A stretch of 14,540 nt of DNA, taken from the NCBI GenBank assembly GCA_016928125.1, contig JAFGLK010000001.1, positions 1-14,540 of the forward strand, given 5' to 3'. Each line of letters opens with the position of its first letter. The stretch's first letter is position 1. Origin of the DNA: Anaerolineae bacterium. Lineage in GTDB: Bacteria; Chloroflexota; Anaerolineae; UBA1429. Shown here in pieces: positions 1-6,903 of the stretch. The notes beneath the pieces were generated by a model. The model saw nothing but the letters and a program-made list of their open reading frames with translations. It made no database searches and was not told where the DNA came from. Both the position numbers and the translations under genes were made by a program.

Positions 1-95
1 GCCAAAGCATGCCCTGGCATCCGCAGGTTGTGGGTCGCGCAGATTCGTCCCCCCAAATGTGAACAGTTACTTCAGTCCGGCGTAGCCCCAGACGT

Positions 96-124
96 TTGTC
101 AGGGGGGCGCTCTTGCGGTACAAT
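96..124 (+). promoter_or_regulatory. sigma70-type promoter of the ROK-FAH unit
   Basis: TTGTCA (96-101) and TACAAT (119-124) are separated by exactly 17 bp, so transcription should begin near 131. This gives a leader of about 27 nt to the ATG at 158. An earlier in-frame codon at 113 lies inside the promoter and cannot be the start. Seen in sequence; activity is inferred. Confidence 0.75.
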
Positions 125-157
125 CAGAGAACCGTGCTATGTGAATTGAGGGATGTC

Positions 158-1117
158 ATGAGCTTTCGTCTGGCACTGGATATCGGCTCGAACAAATCGA
201 CGGTGGCCCTGGTCGAGTCGGCGGCCCCCGAGATCGTCGCCCACGAGCGCATCGACACGGCGACCCTGATCAACCAGGAGGGCGAGCCGGGGGCCAACAT
301 CGCCGCCAGCCTGCGTCGTTTCCTGGACACTCGCCGCGTGGATCCGGCGGAGCTACTCGGCGTGGGAATCGGCATCCCGGGCGTGGTGGAGCGTTCCACA
401 GGCCGAGTCGTGAATTGCCCCAACCTGGCCGAGCTCAACGGGATTGAGCTGGGCTCGCTCCTGGCAGCCGATCTGGGCGTGGGCGTTTTCCTGGAGAATG
501 ACAGCAATCTGATCGCCCTGGGCGAGCACGAGGCCGGGCTGGGCCGAGGCATCGATCATCTGGCATTGGTATCGGTGGGCTCGGGGCTGGGGTGCGGATT
601 GATTCTGGATGGCAAGCTCTACCATGGCGCCTACGGTGCAGCCGGCGAACTGGGCCACACGATCATCGTGCCGGATGGGCTCTTGTGCGCCTGTGGGGCT
701 CATGGCTGTCTCGAGATGTACGCCTCGGCCAAGGCTCTGGACCGGGTGGCCCGAGAGCTGCAAGGTCAGGGCGCGGCCCCCAACCACGCGGCAGCCAATG
801 GCGCCCAGTGGCTCATCGAACGCGCGCGCGGCGGCGATGAGGAGGCGCAGGCTGCGCTGACAGAGGCCTTCCGCTATCTGGGGTTGGGCTTGGTGAGCTT
901 GGTCAACTTGTTGAACCCGCAGCTTGTGATTCTGGAAGGCGACATCATGCTGGCCTGGCCCGAGGGCGCTGAGACGGTCAGGGATACGATCATGCGGGAG
1001 GCGCTGACCAGCGCGCGCCAGGATCTGCAGATCGAGATGTCTCGCATGGCGCCTTACGGGGCGGTGCTGGGTGGTGCGGCTCTGGTGAACAGGATGACGC
1101 AGCCCAACCGCGGCTGA
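158..1117 (+). CDS. ROK-family protein (sugar kinase-like)
   Basis: A 319-aa cytoplasmic protein of the ROK family (glucokinases, other sugar kinases, sugar-responsive repressors). It has no N-terminal helix-turn-helix, which favours a kinase over a NagC/XylR-type repressor. Visible motifs are ENDSN with the likely catalytic Asp115, the glycine-rich SVGSGLGCGLILDG stretch, GELGH with His167, and the ROK zinc site C177-A-C179-G-A-H-G-C184-LE. The N-terminal phosphate loop reads D8-I-G-S-N-K-S-T instead of the usual D-x-G-G-T-K, so ATP binding may be altered and sugar specificity cannot be read. The start at 158 has a GAGGGA ribosome site at 148-153 and lies just behind a consensus promoter. 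A FAH-family gene follows 60 bp downstream, probably on the same transcript. Confidence 0.88.
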   Translation: MSFRLALDIGSNKSTVALVESAAPEIVAHERIDTATLINQEGEPGANIAASLRRFLDTRRVDPAELLGVGIGIPGVVERSTGRVVNCPNLAELNGIELGSLLAADLGVGVFLENDSNLIALGEHEAGLGRGIDHLALVSVGSGLGCGLILDGKLYHGAYGAAGELGHTIIVPDGLLCACGAHGCLEMYASAKALDRVARELQGQGAAPNHAAANGAQWLIERARGGDEEAQAALTEAFRYLGLGLVSLVNLLNPQLVILEGDIMLAWPEGAETVRDTIMREALTSARQDLQIEMSRMAPYGAVLGGAALVNRMTQPNRG

Positions 1118-1177
1118 GGCAACCGCTCGGGCCAAGACTCGAGCGCAGAAGAAATCTCATACGGAGGGACGGAAAGG

Positions 1178-1972
1178 ATGGCTCAGATCGCGCGTTTGCG
1201 CCTGCCGGATGGAGAGATCCGCTACGGCCTGGTGGCGCCGCACGGTTACCAGTTGATCGACGGGGACATCTACGGCACGTGGCAGGCCACGGCGCAGACC
1301 GTAGGGAAAGACGAGGCGCAGTTGCTGGCCCCGGTAGACCCGCCGAATGTCATCGCCATCGGGCTGAACTATCGCGGGCACGCAGCCGAGAGCAATATGG
1401 CCATTCCCGAGCGGCCCGTGATCTTTCTGAAGGCCACCACGTCGGTGTGCGGCCCCAATGACCAGATCCTTCTGCCCAAAGTCGCTCCCGACGAGATCGA
1501 CTATGAGTGCGAGTTGGCGATCATCATCGGCCGAGAGGCCAAGCACGTCTCAGAGTCGGATGCATTTGCCTATGTGTTGGGCTACACTTGCAGCAACGAT
1601 GTGAGCGCGCGCGATTGCCAGCTACGGCTTGATGCCCAGTGGGCCCGAGGCAAATCGTTCGACACCTTTGCACCGCTGGGTCCCTGGATTCAGACCGAGC
1701 TCGATCCCGACGCAGCGCCCATTCGCACCCGGCTGAATGGCGCGGTGATGCAGGAATCGAACACCAGCGACTTGATCTTCTCCTGTCGCCAGTTGATCTC
1801 GTTTCTCTCGCACTCGATGACGCTGCTGCCAGGCACCGTCATCATGACGGGCACACCCTCGGGCGTGGGCTTTGCGCGCAAGCCACCCGTGTTCTTGAGG
1901 CCGGGCGACGTGGTCGAGATAGAGATCGACGGCATCGGGGTGCTGAGCAACAAGGTGATAGCCGAGCCCTAG
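1178..1972 (+). CDS. fumarylacetoacetate hydrolase (FAH) family protein
   Basis: A 264-aa enzyme of the FAH superfamily, whose members act on 2-oxo or diketo acids (acylpyruvases, oxaloacetate decarboxylases, HpcE-type isomerases/decarboxylases, 2,4-diketo-3-deoxy-sugar-acid hydrolases). Residues 1-50 form a short N-terminal domain and about 55-262 the catalytic mixed-beta domain. The metal ligands are visible: E110 and E112 in YECEL and D141 in SNDVSARD. Also conserved are NYRGHAAE (64-71), KSFDTFAPLGPW and TGTPSGVGF. A strong GGAGGG site at 1163-1168 supports the ATG at 1178. It follows the ROK gene by 60 bp and ends before an intrinsic terminator. With a ROK protein upstream, breakdown of a sugar acid or keto acid is plausible. 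The exact substrate is not determinable from the sequence. Confidence 0.9.
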   Translation: MAQIARLRLPDGEIRYGLVAPHGYQLIDGDIYGTWQATAQTVGKDEAQLLAPVDPPNVIAIGLNYRGHAAESNMAIPERPVIFLKATTSVCGPNDQILLPKVAPDEIDYECELAIIIGREAKHVSESDAFAYVLGYTCSNDVSARDCQLRLDAQWARGKSFDTFAPLGPWIQTELDPDAAPIRTRLNGAVMQESNTSDLIFSCRQLISFLSHSMTLLPGTVIMTGTPSGVGFARKPPVFLRPGDVVEIEIDGIGVLSNKVIAEP

Positions 1973-2060
1973 ACGCAAGCCGGGGTGACATTCACGTCCA
2001 TCGCTGTAGTGGGCGTAGGTCGCACCTTGCCTAGACTCCAGTCAGACCAAACTCCAAGGG

Positions 2061-2104
2061 GAGCCCTGATGATGCGTCCCGCGCACACCAGGGCTCTTTT
2101 CTTT
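2061..2104 (+). terminator. intrinsic terminator after the ROK-FAH unit
   Basis: A perfect 8-bp stem GAGCCCTG (2061-2068) / CAGGGCTC (2089-2096) encloses an inner stem TGCG/CGCA (2073-2076 / 2082-2085). It is followed by TTTTCTTT on the plus strand. It lies 88 nt past the FAH stop and just before the convergent gene ending at 2115. The minus-strand reading lacks a T run, so it mainly serves the plus strand. Confidence 0.85.
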
Positions 2105-2114
2105 GGCCAGGTTT

Positions 2115-3569
2115 CTATTCCCGCGTGCGTCGCCACGCTTGTTGGCGCCGCACTTGACCGGCGTAGAGGGTCAACAGAGAGAGCAACAGCGCCAGCGCAA
2201 CAAAGGCGCCGTATTGGCGCTTGGGTTGTCGCTCTGGCGGCGGGCTCGGCACCGGGCTGGCCTGCGCCTGCGCCACGGATGTGGCCAGCACCATGGCCAC
2301 CCGGTCTGGCGTGGCCGGCCTGGCAGGCTCGAGTACCCCGTGCGATGGCTCGCCAGCCTGCGAGGAATCGCCAGACTGCGACAGCCCGCCGGACAGCCTG
2401 CCTCCCATCTCGGCGCTGCCACTAGCAGCGTCGGGCGCCCTCGCGGCCGAGGCCTCCCTTGGGGGGACCTGCAAGGCGGGCGGGGCCGGATACCCATGGG
2501 GCAGCTCTCGCTCTGCTGCTCGGGCCCCGAGGACGTCCAGGGCGTCAGCCCTTGCAGTGGGCATGCCTGCGGCGGCGGGGCCAGCGGGCGTGCTGGTGGC
2601 GGTCACATCCGCTGTGGTGGGACGAGGCGTATTCGTCGCGGCCAATGAGGGCCGCGGGGTCGCGCTGCGGGTGCGTGTCCGCGTAGCTGTGGTGAGCGGA
2701 TAGGCCGACCAGGGCGTGCTGCTCGAGTCGGCGCTGGCGCCAGTGGTCGCCGTGCCATAGGGGTAGGCGCTCCAGGCGGTAGAGGTGGCTGTGGGCGGCG
2801 GGAGGGTGCGCGTGGGCGTAGGCGAGCGCGTGGGCGTGAGCGTACGCGTGGGTGTGGCGGTCACCTGCGTCGCCGAGGGCTCAACCGTCGCACTCGGAAC
2901 CGACGAGGAGGTGGCCGTTGGAGATAGTGTTGGTGTGGGCGTCTCGCTGGGCGTGGGCGTCAGCGAGGGCTCTGGCGTCAGGCTGGGGCTCGGGGAGAGC
3001 GTCGCCGATGGAGTCGTCGTAGGCGTCCAGGTGTCGGTGGGGACCAACGTCTCCGTGGGAGGCGGGGTCTCGGTGGGCGTGGGCGTGGGCTGCTCGCATA
3101 GTCCACTCAGCGTGTCGAGCGCGGGAGGCCGATCCTGATCGCTGCCCCACACCCAGGCCTCGATGGCCCCATCCGCCACACTCCGATTCGAGGCCCCCAT
3201 GGGCGAATGCACCCAGTCGGCACCCTCCCAGTACCAGTAGTTCCAGTAGGCGCAGGTGGCGCCCATACACTCGCAAAAGCACTGTTGGGCCGGATAGTCG
3301 CAGCCGGTCGCCTCGATCTTGCACACCGCCTCGCCCAGCCCGAAGGAACTGTCGGTCACCAACCGCAGCCCGGCGGCCCTGAGCACGTCGGCGCCCTTGG
3401 GATCCTCGGCCACGACCTCCACGCACTCGACCAAGGTGTGATCGGGAAAGACCACCACCAGGCCGACGCGGATGGGCGTGGCAGCACGTAGGCTGAACGG
3501 ATACGCCCCGCTCACCGCCGCAAGCAGCAGAAGCAACAGCGCGACGCGCGCGCTCCATCGTCCCGTCAT
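2115..3569 (-). CDS. membrane-anchored extracytoplasmic protein with DUF4430/transcobalamin-beta-like domain and Thr/Pro-rich stalk
   Basis: A 484-aa protein. Residues 1-30 are a signal peptide (MTGRW then a Leu-rich core). Residues 31-160 are a compact domain with many Cys (49, 83, 90, 97, 99, 101, 106, 158) and an aromatic run AYWNYWYW followed by W119-V-H-S-P-M-G-A and VADGAIEAWVWG. I recognise this pattern from small beta domains related to DUF4430, the fold family of the transcobalamin C-terminal domain; this is recall, not a search. Residues 161-330 are a Thr/Pro/Ser stalk. Residues about 453-471 are a transmembrane helix followed by an Arg-rich tail, so the domain faces outside. The gene follows the 905-aa toroid protein and probably shares its B12-riboswitch-controlled transcript. 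Start: the upstream GTG at 3605 adds an acidic stretch before the signal peptide and lacks a clear ribosome site, so the ATG at 3569 is preferred. Confidence 0.75.
   Translation of the reverse strand: MTGRWSARVALLLLLLAAVSGAYPFSLRAATPIRVGLVVVFPDHTLVECVEVVAEDPKGADVLRAAGLRLVTDSSFGLGEAVCKIEATGCDYPAQQCFCECMGATCAYWNYWYWEGADWVHSPMGASNRSVADGAIEAWVWGSDQDRPPALDTLSGLCEQPTPTPTETPPPTETLVPTDTWTPTTTPSATLSPSPSLTPEPSLTPTPSETPTPTLSPTATSSSVPSATVEPSATQVTATPTRTLTPTRSPTPTRTLPPPTATSTAWSAYPYGTATTGASADSSSTPWSAYPLTTATRTRTRSATPRPSLAATNTPRPTTADVTATSTPAGPAAAGMPTARADALDVLGARAAERELPHGYPAPPALQVPPREASAARAPDAASGSAEMGGRLSGGLSQSGDSSQAGEPSHGVLEPARPATPDRVAMVLATSVAQAQASPVPSPPPERQPKRQYGAFVALALLLSLLTLYAGQVRRQQAWRRTRE
2580..3089 (-). 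repeat. low-complexity Thr/Pro/Ser-rich coding segment
   Basis: This stretch encodes roughly residues 161-330 of the anchored protein. It is built from short degenerate TPT, TPS and TRT units and includes two copies of a WSAYP...TAT motif (residues 266-270 and 287-291). It probably forms an extended, possibly glycosylated, stalk. The antisense frames give spurious Val/Gly-repeat ORFs. Confidence 0.8.
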
Positions 3570-3690
3570 CCCATCCCCATCGCCGTCTCTCTCGTCCCAG
3601 TCCACGCTAGGGCCATTCGGCTCGCACGTGCTGTGAGGCTCGCCTTTCGACCCCGCTCACGCTCGGAGGCATGTCCATCCGGGAATACTC

Positions 3691-3711
3691 GGGCGCACAT
3701 GCCATGCGCCC
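3691..3711 (-). other. intercistronic hairpin
   Basis: GGGCGCA (3691-3697) and TGCGCCC (3705-3711) form a perfect 7-bp stem with a 7-nt loop. It begins 4 nt after the stop codon of the toroid gene and lies between the two secreted-protein genes. There is no T run after it on the minus strand, so it looks more like an RNA-stability or processing element, or a weak attenuator, than a terminator. Function is inferred. Confidence 0.4.
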
Positions 3712-3715
3712 CAGC

Positions 3716-6433
3716 TCAGTTCCGCACAAGGGGCAGGTAGATCAGGTCATAGTGCCCCACTGAGTAGGGCATGCTCTCGATCAGCAGGCCCGGAATGGCT
3801 CGGGCCGTGGCCTCGACCTCGTCCTCACCCACCGCGCCTCGGAATGCCCCGCTCTCCGACTGCAGAGCAGTCAAGGCATCCACAGGGCTGTGGCCGTCTT
3901 GCTGCCAGGCATCCGAGTTGGGCGCCTCGCCCGCCGCGGCCAAGCCTTGGATGGCCGTCCCTGTGGCCACGGCGCTCACGTCCTCGCCCATGACTGGCGC
4001 GAATCCGCCCCCAGCGGCCTGCAACGAAGCCAGGTAGGCCAGGCCCGCCTGCACGTTGGCCACCTCGATGGAGACGTCCGCGGCCACCAGCGCCTGCAAA
4101 CAGAGCGCGGTGATGTCGGCCGCGCTGGCGCCCTGCGGCACCGCGCCCCAACCGCCATCTGGGCCCTGCATCTGCTCCAACGCGTCAACTTGGGCAGGGG
4201 TCACCGGCTGGCCCGCCGAGGCGAGCCCCAGCAGAGCCCAGGCCTGGCCGGCGGGGGTGACGCCAAAGGCACCCTCCTCTTCCAGGGCGAGCAGCCGCTT
4301 CACCCAGTTCTCTCCGGCGAACCAGAGCGGGTTCTGGCCTGCCGCCACCAGCGCGACCAGCACTTTGCCCGTCGCGTCGGCAGAGGTTGCATAGCTCCCA
4401 AGATTGGCCTCCAGCCAGTCGAGCACGGACGGCATGCCGGGCGCCGTCCGCCATGTGTTCAGATCCTCGCCCATGGCCGCGGCGGCCAAGGCCACATCGA
4501 GCACCAGCGCCGCATCGGCAGGCTCTGAGAAGGAGCCGTCGTCCTGCTGCTGGGCCTTGAGCCACGCCAGCGCCCTGCGGGCCGCCAGCTTGGTGGGATC
4601 GGTCCAGGGGAAGGTGACCCTGGCCAGGGCCGGGATCGCCTCCATAGTGGAATAGGGGTTCTCACCGAACCCTGGCTGCCACTCAAAAGCGCCGTTCCCG
4701 AGCTGCAGATCCAATAGGCGGTCGAAGGGCTTGTTCACCGTCATGCTGATCTGTTCGGTCGCCGTCAGCGTCCGCGCCCAGCCCCAGCCCCAAGAGGGCT
4801 CGATGCCCACGGCCCAGAGAGCCTGCAACGTGAGAGCCGTGGAATCTGCATCCGAATCGGAGCCATAGACCGGATCGTAGACAAAGCCGCCATCGTTCGC
4901 CTGCAAGCTGGCCAGATAGGCCACCGCATCTTGGATGGCAGGGTCATCCGAAGCCACGCCGGACGCGATCAGGGTCTCGATCACCATCGCGGTGCTGTTG
5001 GCGTCGCTGCGCGGCTCAGACCCCGGCAACCCGACGCCCCAGGCCCAGCCCCCATCCTCGTGCTGCTGCGCGCGCAGCCAGGTCAGGGCCTCGGGCGGCA
5101 CCACTTCGCCCACACTCACCAGGCCCCAGATCGCCAGGCACTGGTTGCTGGTCATTCCAGCCGCGTCGAAAGCGCCGGTCGCCGGATCATAGGCTTCCCA
5201 GATGCGGGCGATAAGGTTTTCGGTGCCGGCACGATAGGGGTTCTCGCCGGCCATGGCCAGCGCGGCCGCCAGGCGCCCCACCTGCCCGATGGAGGTGAGG
5301 GAGCCCGCCGAGTCGTTGAGATAGTCGATCAACGAAGGGCCATCGGCCACGCGCCACGTGCGGGCGTGCTCACCAGCGGCCGTCAGCGCCCAGAGCGCCA
5401 CCGAGCTGTTGGCCAGTGTGATGCTCCCATCGGGCTGCTGGATGCTGCGCAGATAGGCCAACGCATCTTTGAGCGCCGGCACCAGGCCCGGCAGAGGCAG
5501 CCCCTTGCCCAGCAGGGCCGGCACGGCCCGCGACGTGGCCGCGAGTTGGTCTGCACCCGGAAAGGCGCCGCCTTCCAACTCGGCGGCTAGGAGCGCGTCG
5601 AGGGGCGTGTTCCCGCCCATCTGCCAGGCCGCATCGAGAGGATTCTGGTCCAGCGCGATGAGCGCCTGGAGGCCAGCCGCCGTCGAGATCACGTCCGTGG
5701 CCATCCCCGGTTCTTCGCCCAGGCCCCCGCTGGTGCCCTGGGTCGTCTTGAGGAAGGCCAGTGCGTTCGTCACGGTCACTTCCGTCGCCGAGACGCCCTG
5801 GGCGGCCAACGCCTGCAAGGCCAGGGCGGTGGCGCGAGTGTCGCTGCCCTCGCCCGCCTGCCAGCCCCAGCCCCCATCTTGATTCTGGCGCGAGACCAGG
5901 TTCTGCACCATGGGCGTCGTCGCCGGGCGCCGCAGGGCATCGAGCGCCAAGAGCGCCCAGGCCTGATCGGCCAGAAGGGTGCCAAACGATCCGGCCCCGT
6001 CTGCGTAGGCCAGCAATCGATCCTCCAGATCGTGACCCGCAAAGGCCCACGGGTCCTCGCCGGCGGCCACGAGGCCCACGACCAACTTGCCCGTGGTCGC
6101 CGCACCAGTGGCATAGGCATCGACCTGAGAGGCCAAGTAGTCGAGGGACGAGACGTTCCCTGCCCCGCGCCACGTGGCCACATCGGCGCCCGCGGCCGAG
6201 GCGGCCAGTACGGCGTTGAGAGTCCCATCCGCCGATGCGCCGAACGAGCCATCGGCCTCCTGCTGGGTAAGAAGCCAGGCCAGCGCTGCGTCGACCGCCC
6301 CGGTCTGATCGGCCAGATTGGTCCGCAACGCACCCGTAGGAGTCGCTGCAGCGAGGCAGGGCAAGGTCACAAGACTAGAGATTAGCAGTGCGAGCCAAAG
6401 GGTCGCACAACCACGTCGTATATTAGAGATCAT
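3716..6433 (-). CDS. secreted triple alpha/alpha-toroid protein (prenyltransferase/squalene-oxidase repeats), candidate corrinoid-binding protein
   Basis: A 905-aa protein. Residues 1-30 are a signal peptide (RR then a hydrophobic core ending CLAAA). Three homologous toroid units follow at about 45-318, 319-612 and 615-890. Each opens with ALAWL..QQ.DGS, has a TWR...LDYL segment, an AAGE-type turn, QW-like motifs (QNQDGGWGW, QQHEDGGWAWG, QGPDGGWG), a D/S-TA-L-LQAL helix and a GAF...A-PAL close. Units 1 and 3 are most alike. No catalytic DxDD of squalene-hopene cyclases is seen, so binding is likelier than cyclisation. The protein ends IYLPLVRN, a tail I associate with secreted Chloroflexota proteins. 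Start: GGAGGAG at 6436-6442 sits just before the ATG at 6433; the upstream in-frame codon at 6484 would bury the signal peptide. The B12 riboswitch in its leader suggests a corrinoid ligand, by analogy with the barrel of intrinsic factor and transcobalamin. Confidence 0.85.
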   Translation of the reverse strand: MISNIRRGCATLWLALLISSLVTLPCLAAATPTGALRTNLADQTGAVDAALAWLLTQQEADGSFGASADGTLNAVLAASAAGADVATWRGAGNVSSLDYLASQVDAYATGAATTGKLVVGLVAAGEDPWAFAGHDLEDRLLAYADGAGSFGTLLADQAWALLALDALRRPATTPMVQNLVSRQNQDGGWGWQAGEGSDTRATALALQALAAQGVSATEVTVTNALAFLKTTQGTSGGLGEEPGMATDVISTAAGLQALIALDQNPLDAAWQMGGNTPLDALLAAELEGGAFPGADQLAATSRAVPALLGKGLPLPGLVPALKDALAYLRSIQQPDGSITLANSSVALWALTAAGEHARTWRVADGPSLIDYLNDSAGSLTSIGQVGRLAAALAMAGENPYRAGTENLIARIWEAYDPATGAFDAAGMTSNQCLAIWGLVSVGEVVPPEALTWLRAQQHEDGGWAWGVGLPGSEPRSDANSTAMVIETLIASGVASDDPAIQDAVAYLASLQANDGGFVYDPVYGSDSDADSTALTLQALWAVGIEPSWGWGWARTLTATEQISMTVNKPFDRLLDLQLGNGAFEWQPGFGENPYSTMEAIPALARVTFPWTDPTKLAARRALAWLKAQQQDDGSFSEPADAALVLDVALAAAAMGEDLNTWRTAPGMPSVLDWLEANLGSYATSADATGKVLVALVAAGQNPLWFAGENWVKRLLALEEEGAFGVTPAGQAWALLGLASAGQPVTPAQVDALEQMQGPDGGWGAVPQGASAADITALCLQALVAADVSIEVANVQAGLAYLASLQAAGGGFAPVMGEDVSAVATGTAIQGLAAAGEAPNSDAWQQDGHSPVDALTALQSESGAFRGAVGEDEVEATARAIPGLLIESMPYSVGHYDLIYLPLVRN

Positions 6434-6561
6434 CGCTCCTCCACATGAACCCGCGAGATAGCCTTGAATCCTCCGCACGGGCACAAGCCCGGGGGGGACG
6501 GCTGACAGGCCGCCAACAGGTCGTCACAAGGTGATTGGGTCGGGATCGTCTGTGGGTCCAC
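6430..6561 (-). CDS. possible 43-aa leader ORF coupled to the toroid gene (speculative)
   Basis: A GTG at 6561 sits directly behind a purine-rich GGGGAGGGAG stretch and opens a 43-codon frame containing CDDLLAACQ and PGLCPCGGF. Its TGA overlaps the ATG of the toroid gene (ATGA), the arrangement used for translational coupling. It has no recognised family, and its placement between riboswitch and gene is the only reason to list it. It may be chance. Confidence 0.2.
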   Translation of the reverse strand: MDPQTIPTQSPCDDLLAACQPSPPGLCPCGGFKAISRVHVEER

Positions 6562-6588
6562 CTCCCTCCCCTGAGCCCCATGGCTCTG

Positions 6589-6645
6589 AACTCAAGCCAG
6601 ATGCTTCCCAAAGCAACGCGTACAGATCTCACTCTGGCTTGAGTT
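6589..6645 (-). repeat. 13-bp perfect inverted repeat in the riboswitch leader
   Basis: Positions 6589-6601 and 6633-6645 are exact reverse complements (core CTCAAGCCAG / CTGGCTTGAG) around a 31-nt loop. The loop holds its own stem, TGCTT (6602-6606) / AAGCA (6611-6615). The compound structure lies between the aptamer and the gene. It could be part of the riboswitch expression platform, a protein-binding site or a remnant of a small mobile repeat. No T run follows on the minus strand. Confidence 0.7.
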
Positions 6646-6751
6646 TCGAGAAAGGCGGACAGCCCACAAGGCAGCCATCATCGCGTGGTCATGCGAGGCG
6701 CTGAGTTGAGAGGGCATCCCATTACCTTTCCGCGAAGGCTCCGGAACAGAT

Positions 6752-6884
6752 GATAGAGGCAGGCGACCTGGCTCCCGGGCGAGGATCACACTCACCCGGC
6801 TACAGTTGCGGGACAGCGCCGGACTTGGACCGGCTTCCCCTCTTGCGGCTCCAGGGCAGCTCTGCGCCTGGAGGCACCTCTATC
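6752..6884 (-). promoter_or_regulatory. cobalamin (B12) riboswitch aptamer
   Basis: On the minus strand the two ends pair as an 8-bp P1: GATAGAGG (6884-6877) with CCTCTATC (6759-6752). Inside are a CTCCAGG/CCTGGAG helix, the conserved core GGGGAAGCCGG (6840-6830), AGTCCGGCGCTGTCCCGCAA (6825-6806) and CTGTA, then a CCGGGTGAG/CTCGCCCGG arm. The B12 box GGAGCCAGGTCGCCTGCC lies at 6775-6758. This matches the known cobalamin riboswitch consensus closely. Such elements bind adenosylcobalamin or related cobalamins and usually repress B12 uptake or synthesis genes when B12 is plentiful. It sits between a consensus promoter and the secreted toroid gene. Confidence 0.95.
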
Positions 6885-6903
6885 GGGCAACTTGCTGAGC
6901 GGA

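Larger units (their letters stand above)
6434..6897 (-). other. long 5' leader of the B12-regulated transcript
   Basis: About 464 nt run from the predicted start of transcription (near 6897) to the ATG at 6433. The aptamer occupies 6884-6752. The next 318 nt hold a 13-bp inverted repeat (6589-6645), small hairpins at 6573-6586 (GAGCC/GGCTC) and 6478-6491 (CGGGC/GCCCG), and a possible leader ORF. I find no stem followed by a T run. The expression platform is therefore not a recognisable intrinsic terminator and may act on translation or through another mechanism. Confidence 0.6.

Noticed and set aside
113..157. 15-residue N-terminal extension of the ROK protein
   Set aside because: It overlaps the -10 element (119-124), has no ribosome site, and the family starts near the D-I-G motif right after the ATG at 158.
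353..1135. Long minus-strand frame over the ROK gene
   Set aside because: It is a shadow of a high-GC coding region and has no recognisable motifs.
2785..3138. Plus-strand frame with Val-Gly repeats
   Set aside because: It is the antisense reading of the Thr/Pro stalk of the minus-strand gene and has no ribosome site.
3716..6433. Squalene-hopene cyclase or other terpene cyclase
   Set aside because: QW-like repeats are present, but the catalytic DxDD is missing, the protein is secreted, it has three units and it sits behind a B12 riboswitch.
6589..6645. Reading the 13-bp inverted repeat as an intrinsic terminator
   Set aside because: The loop is 31 nt and neither strand has a proper T run after the stem.
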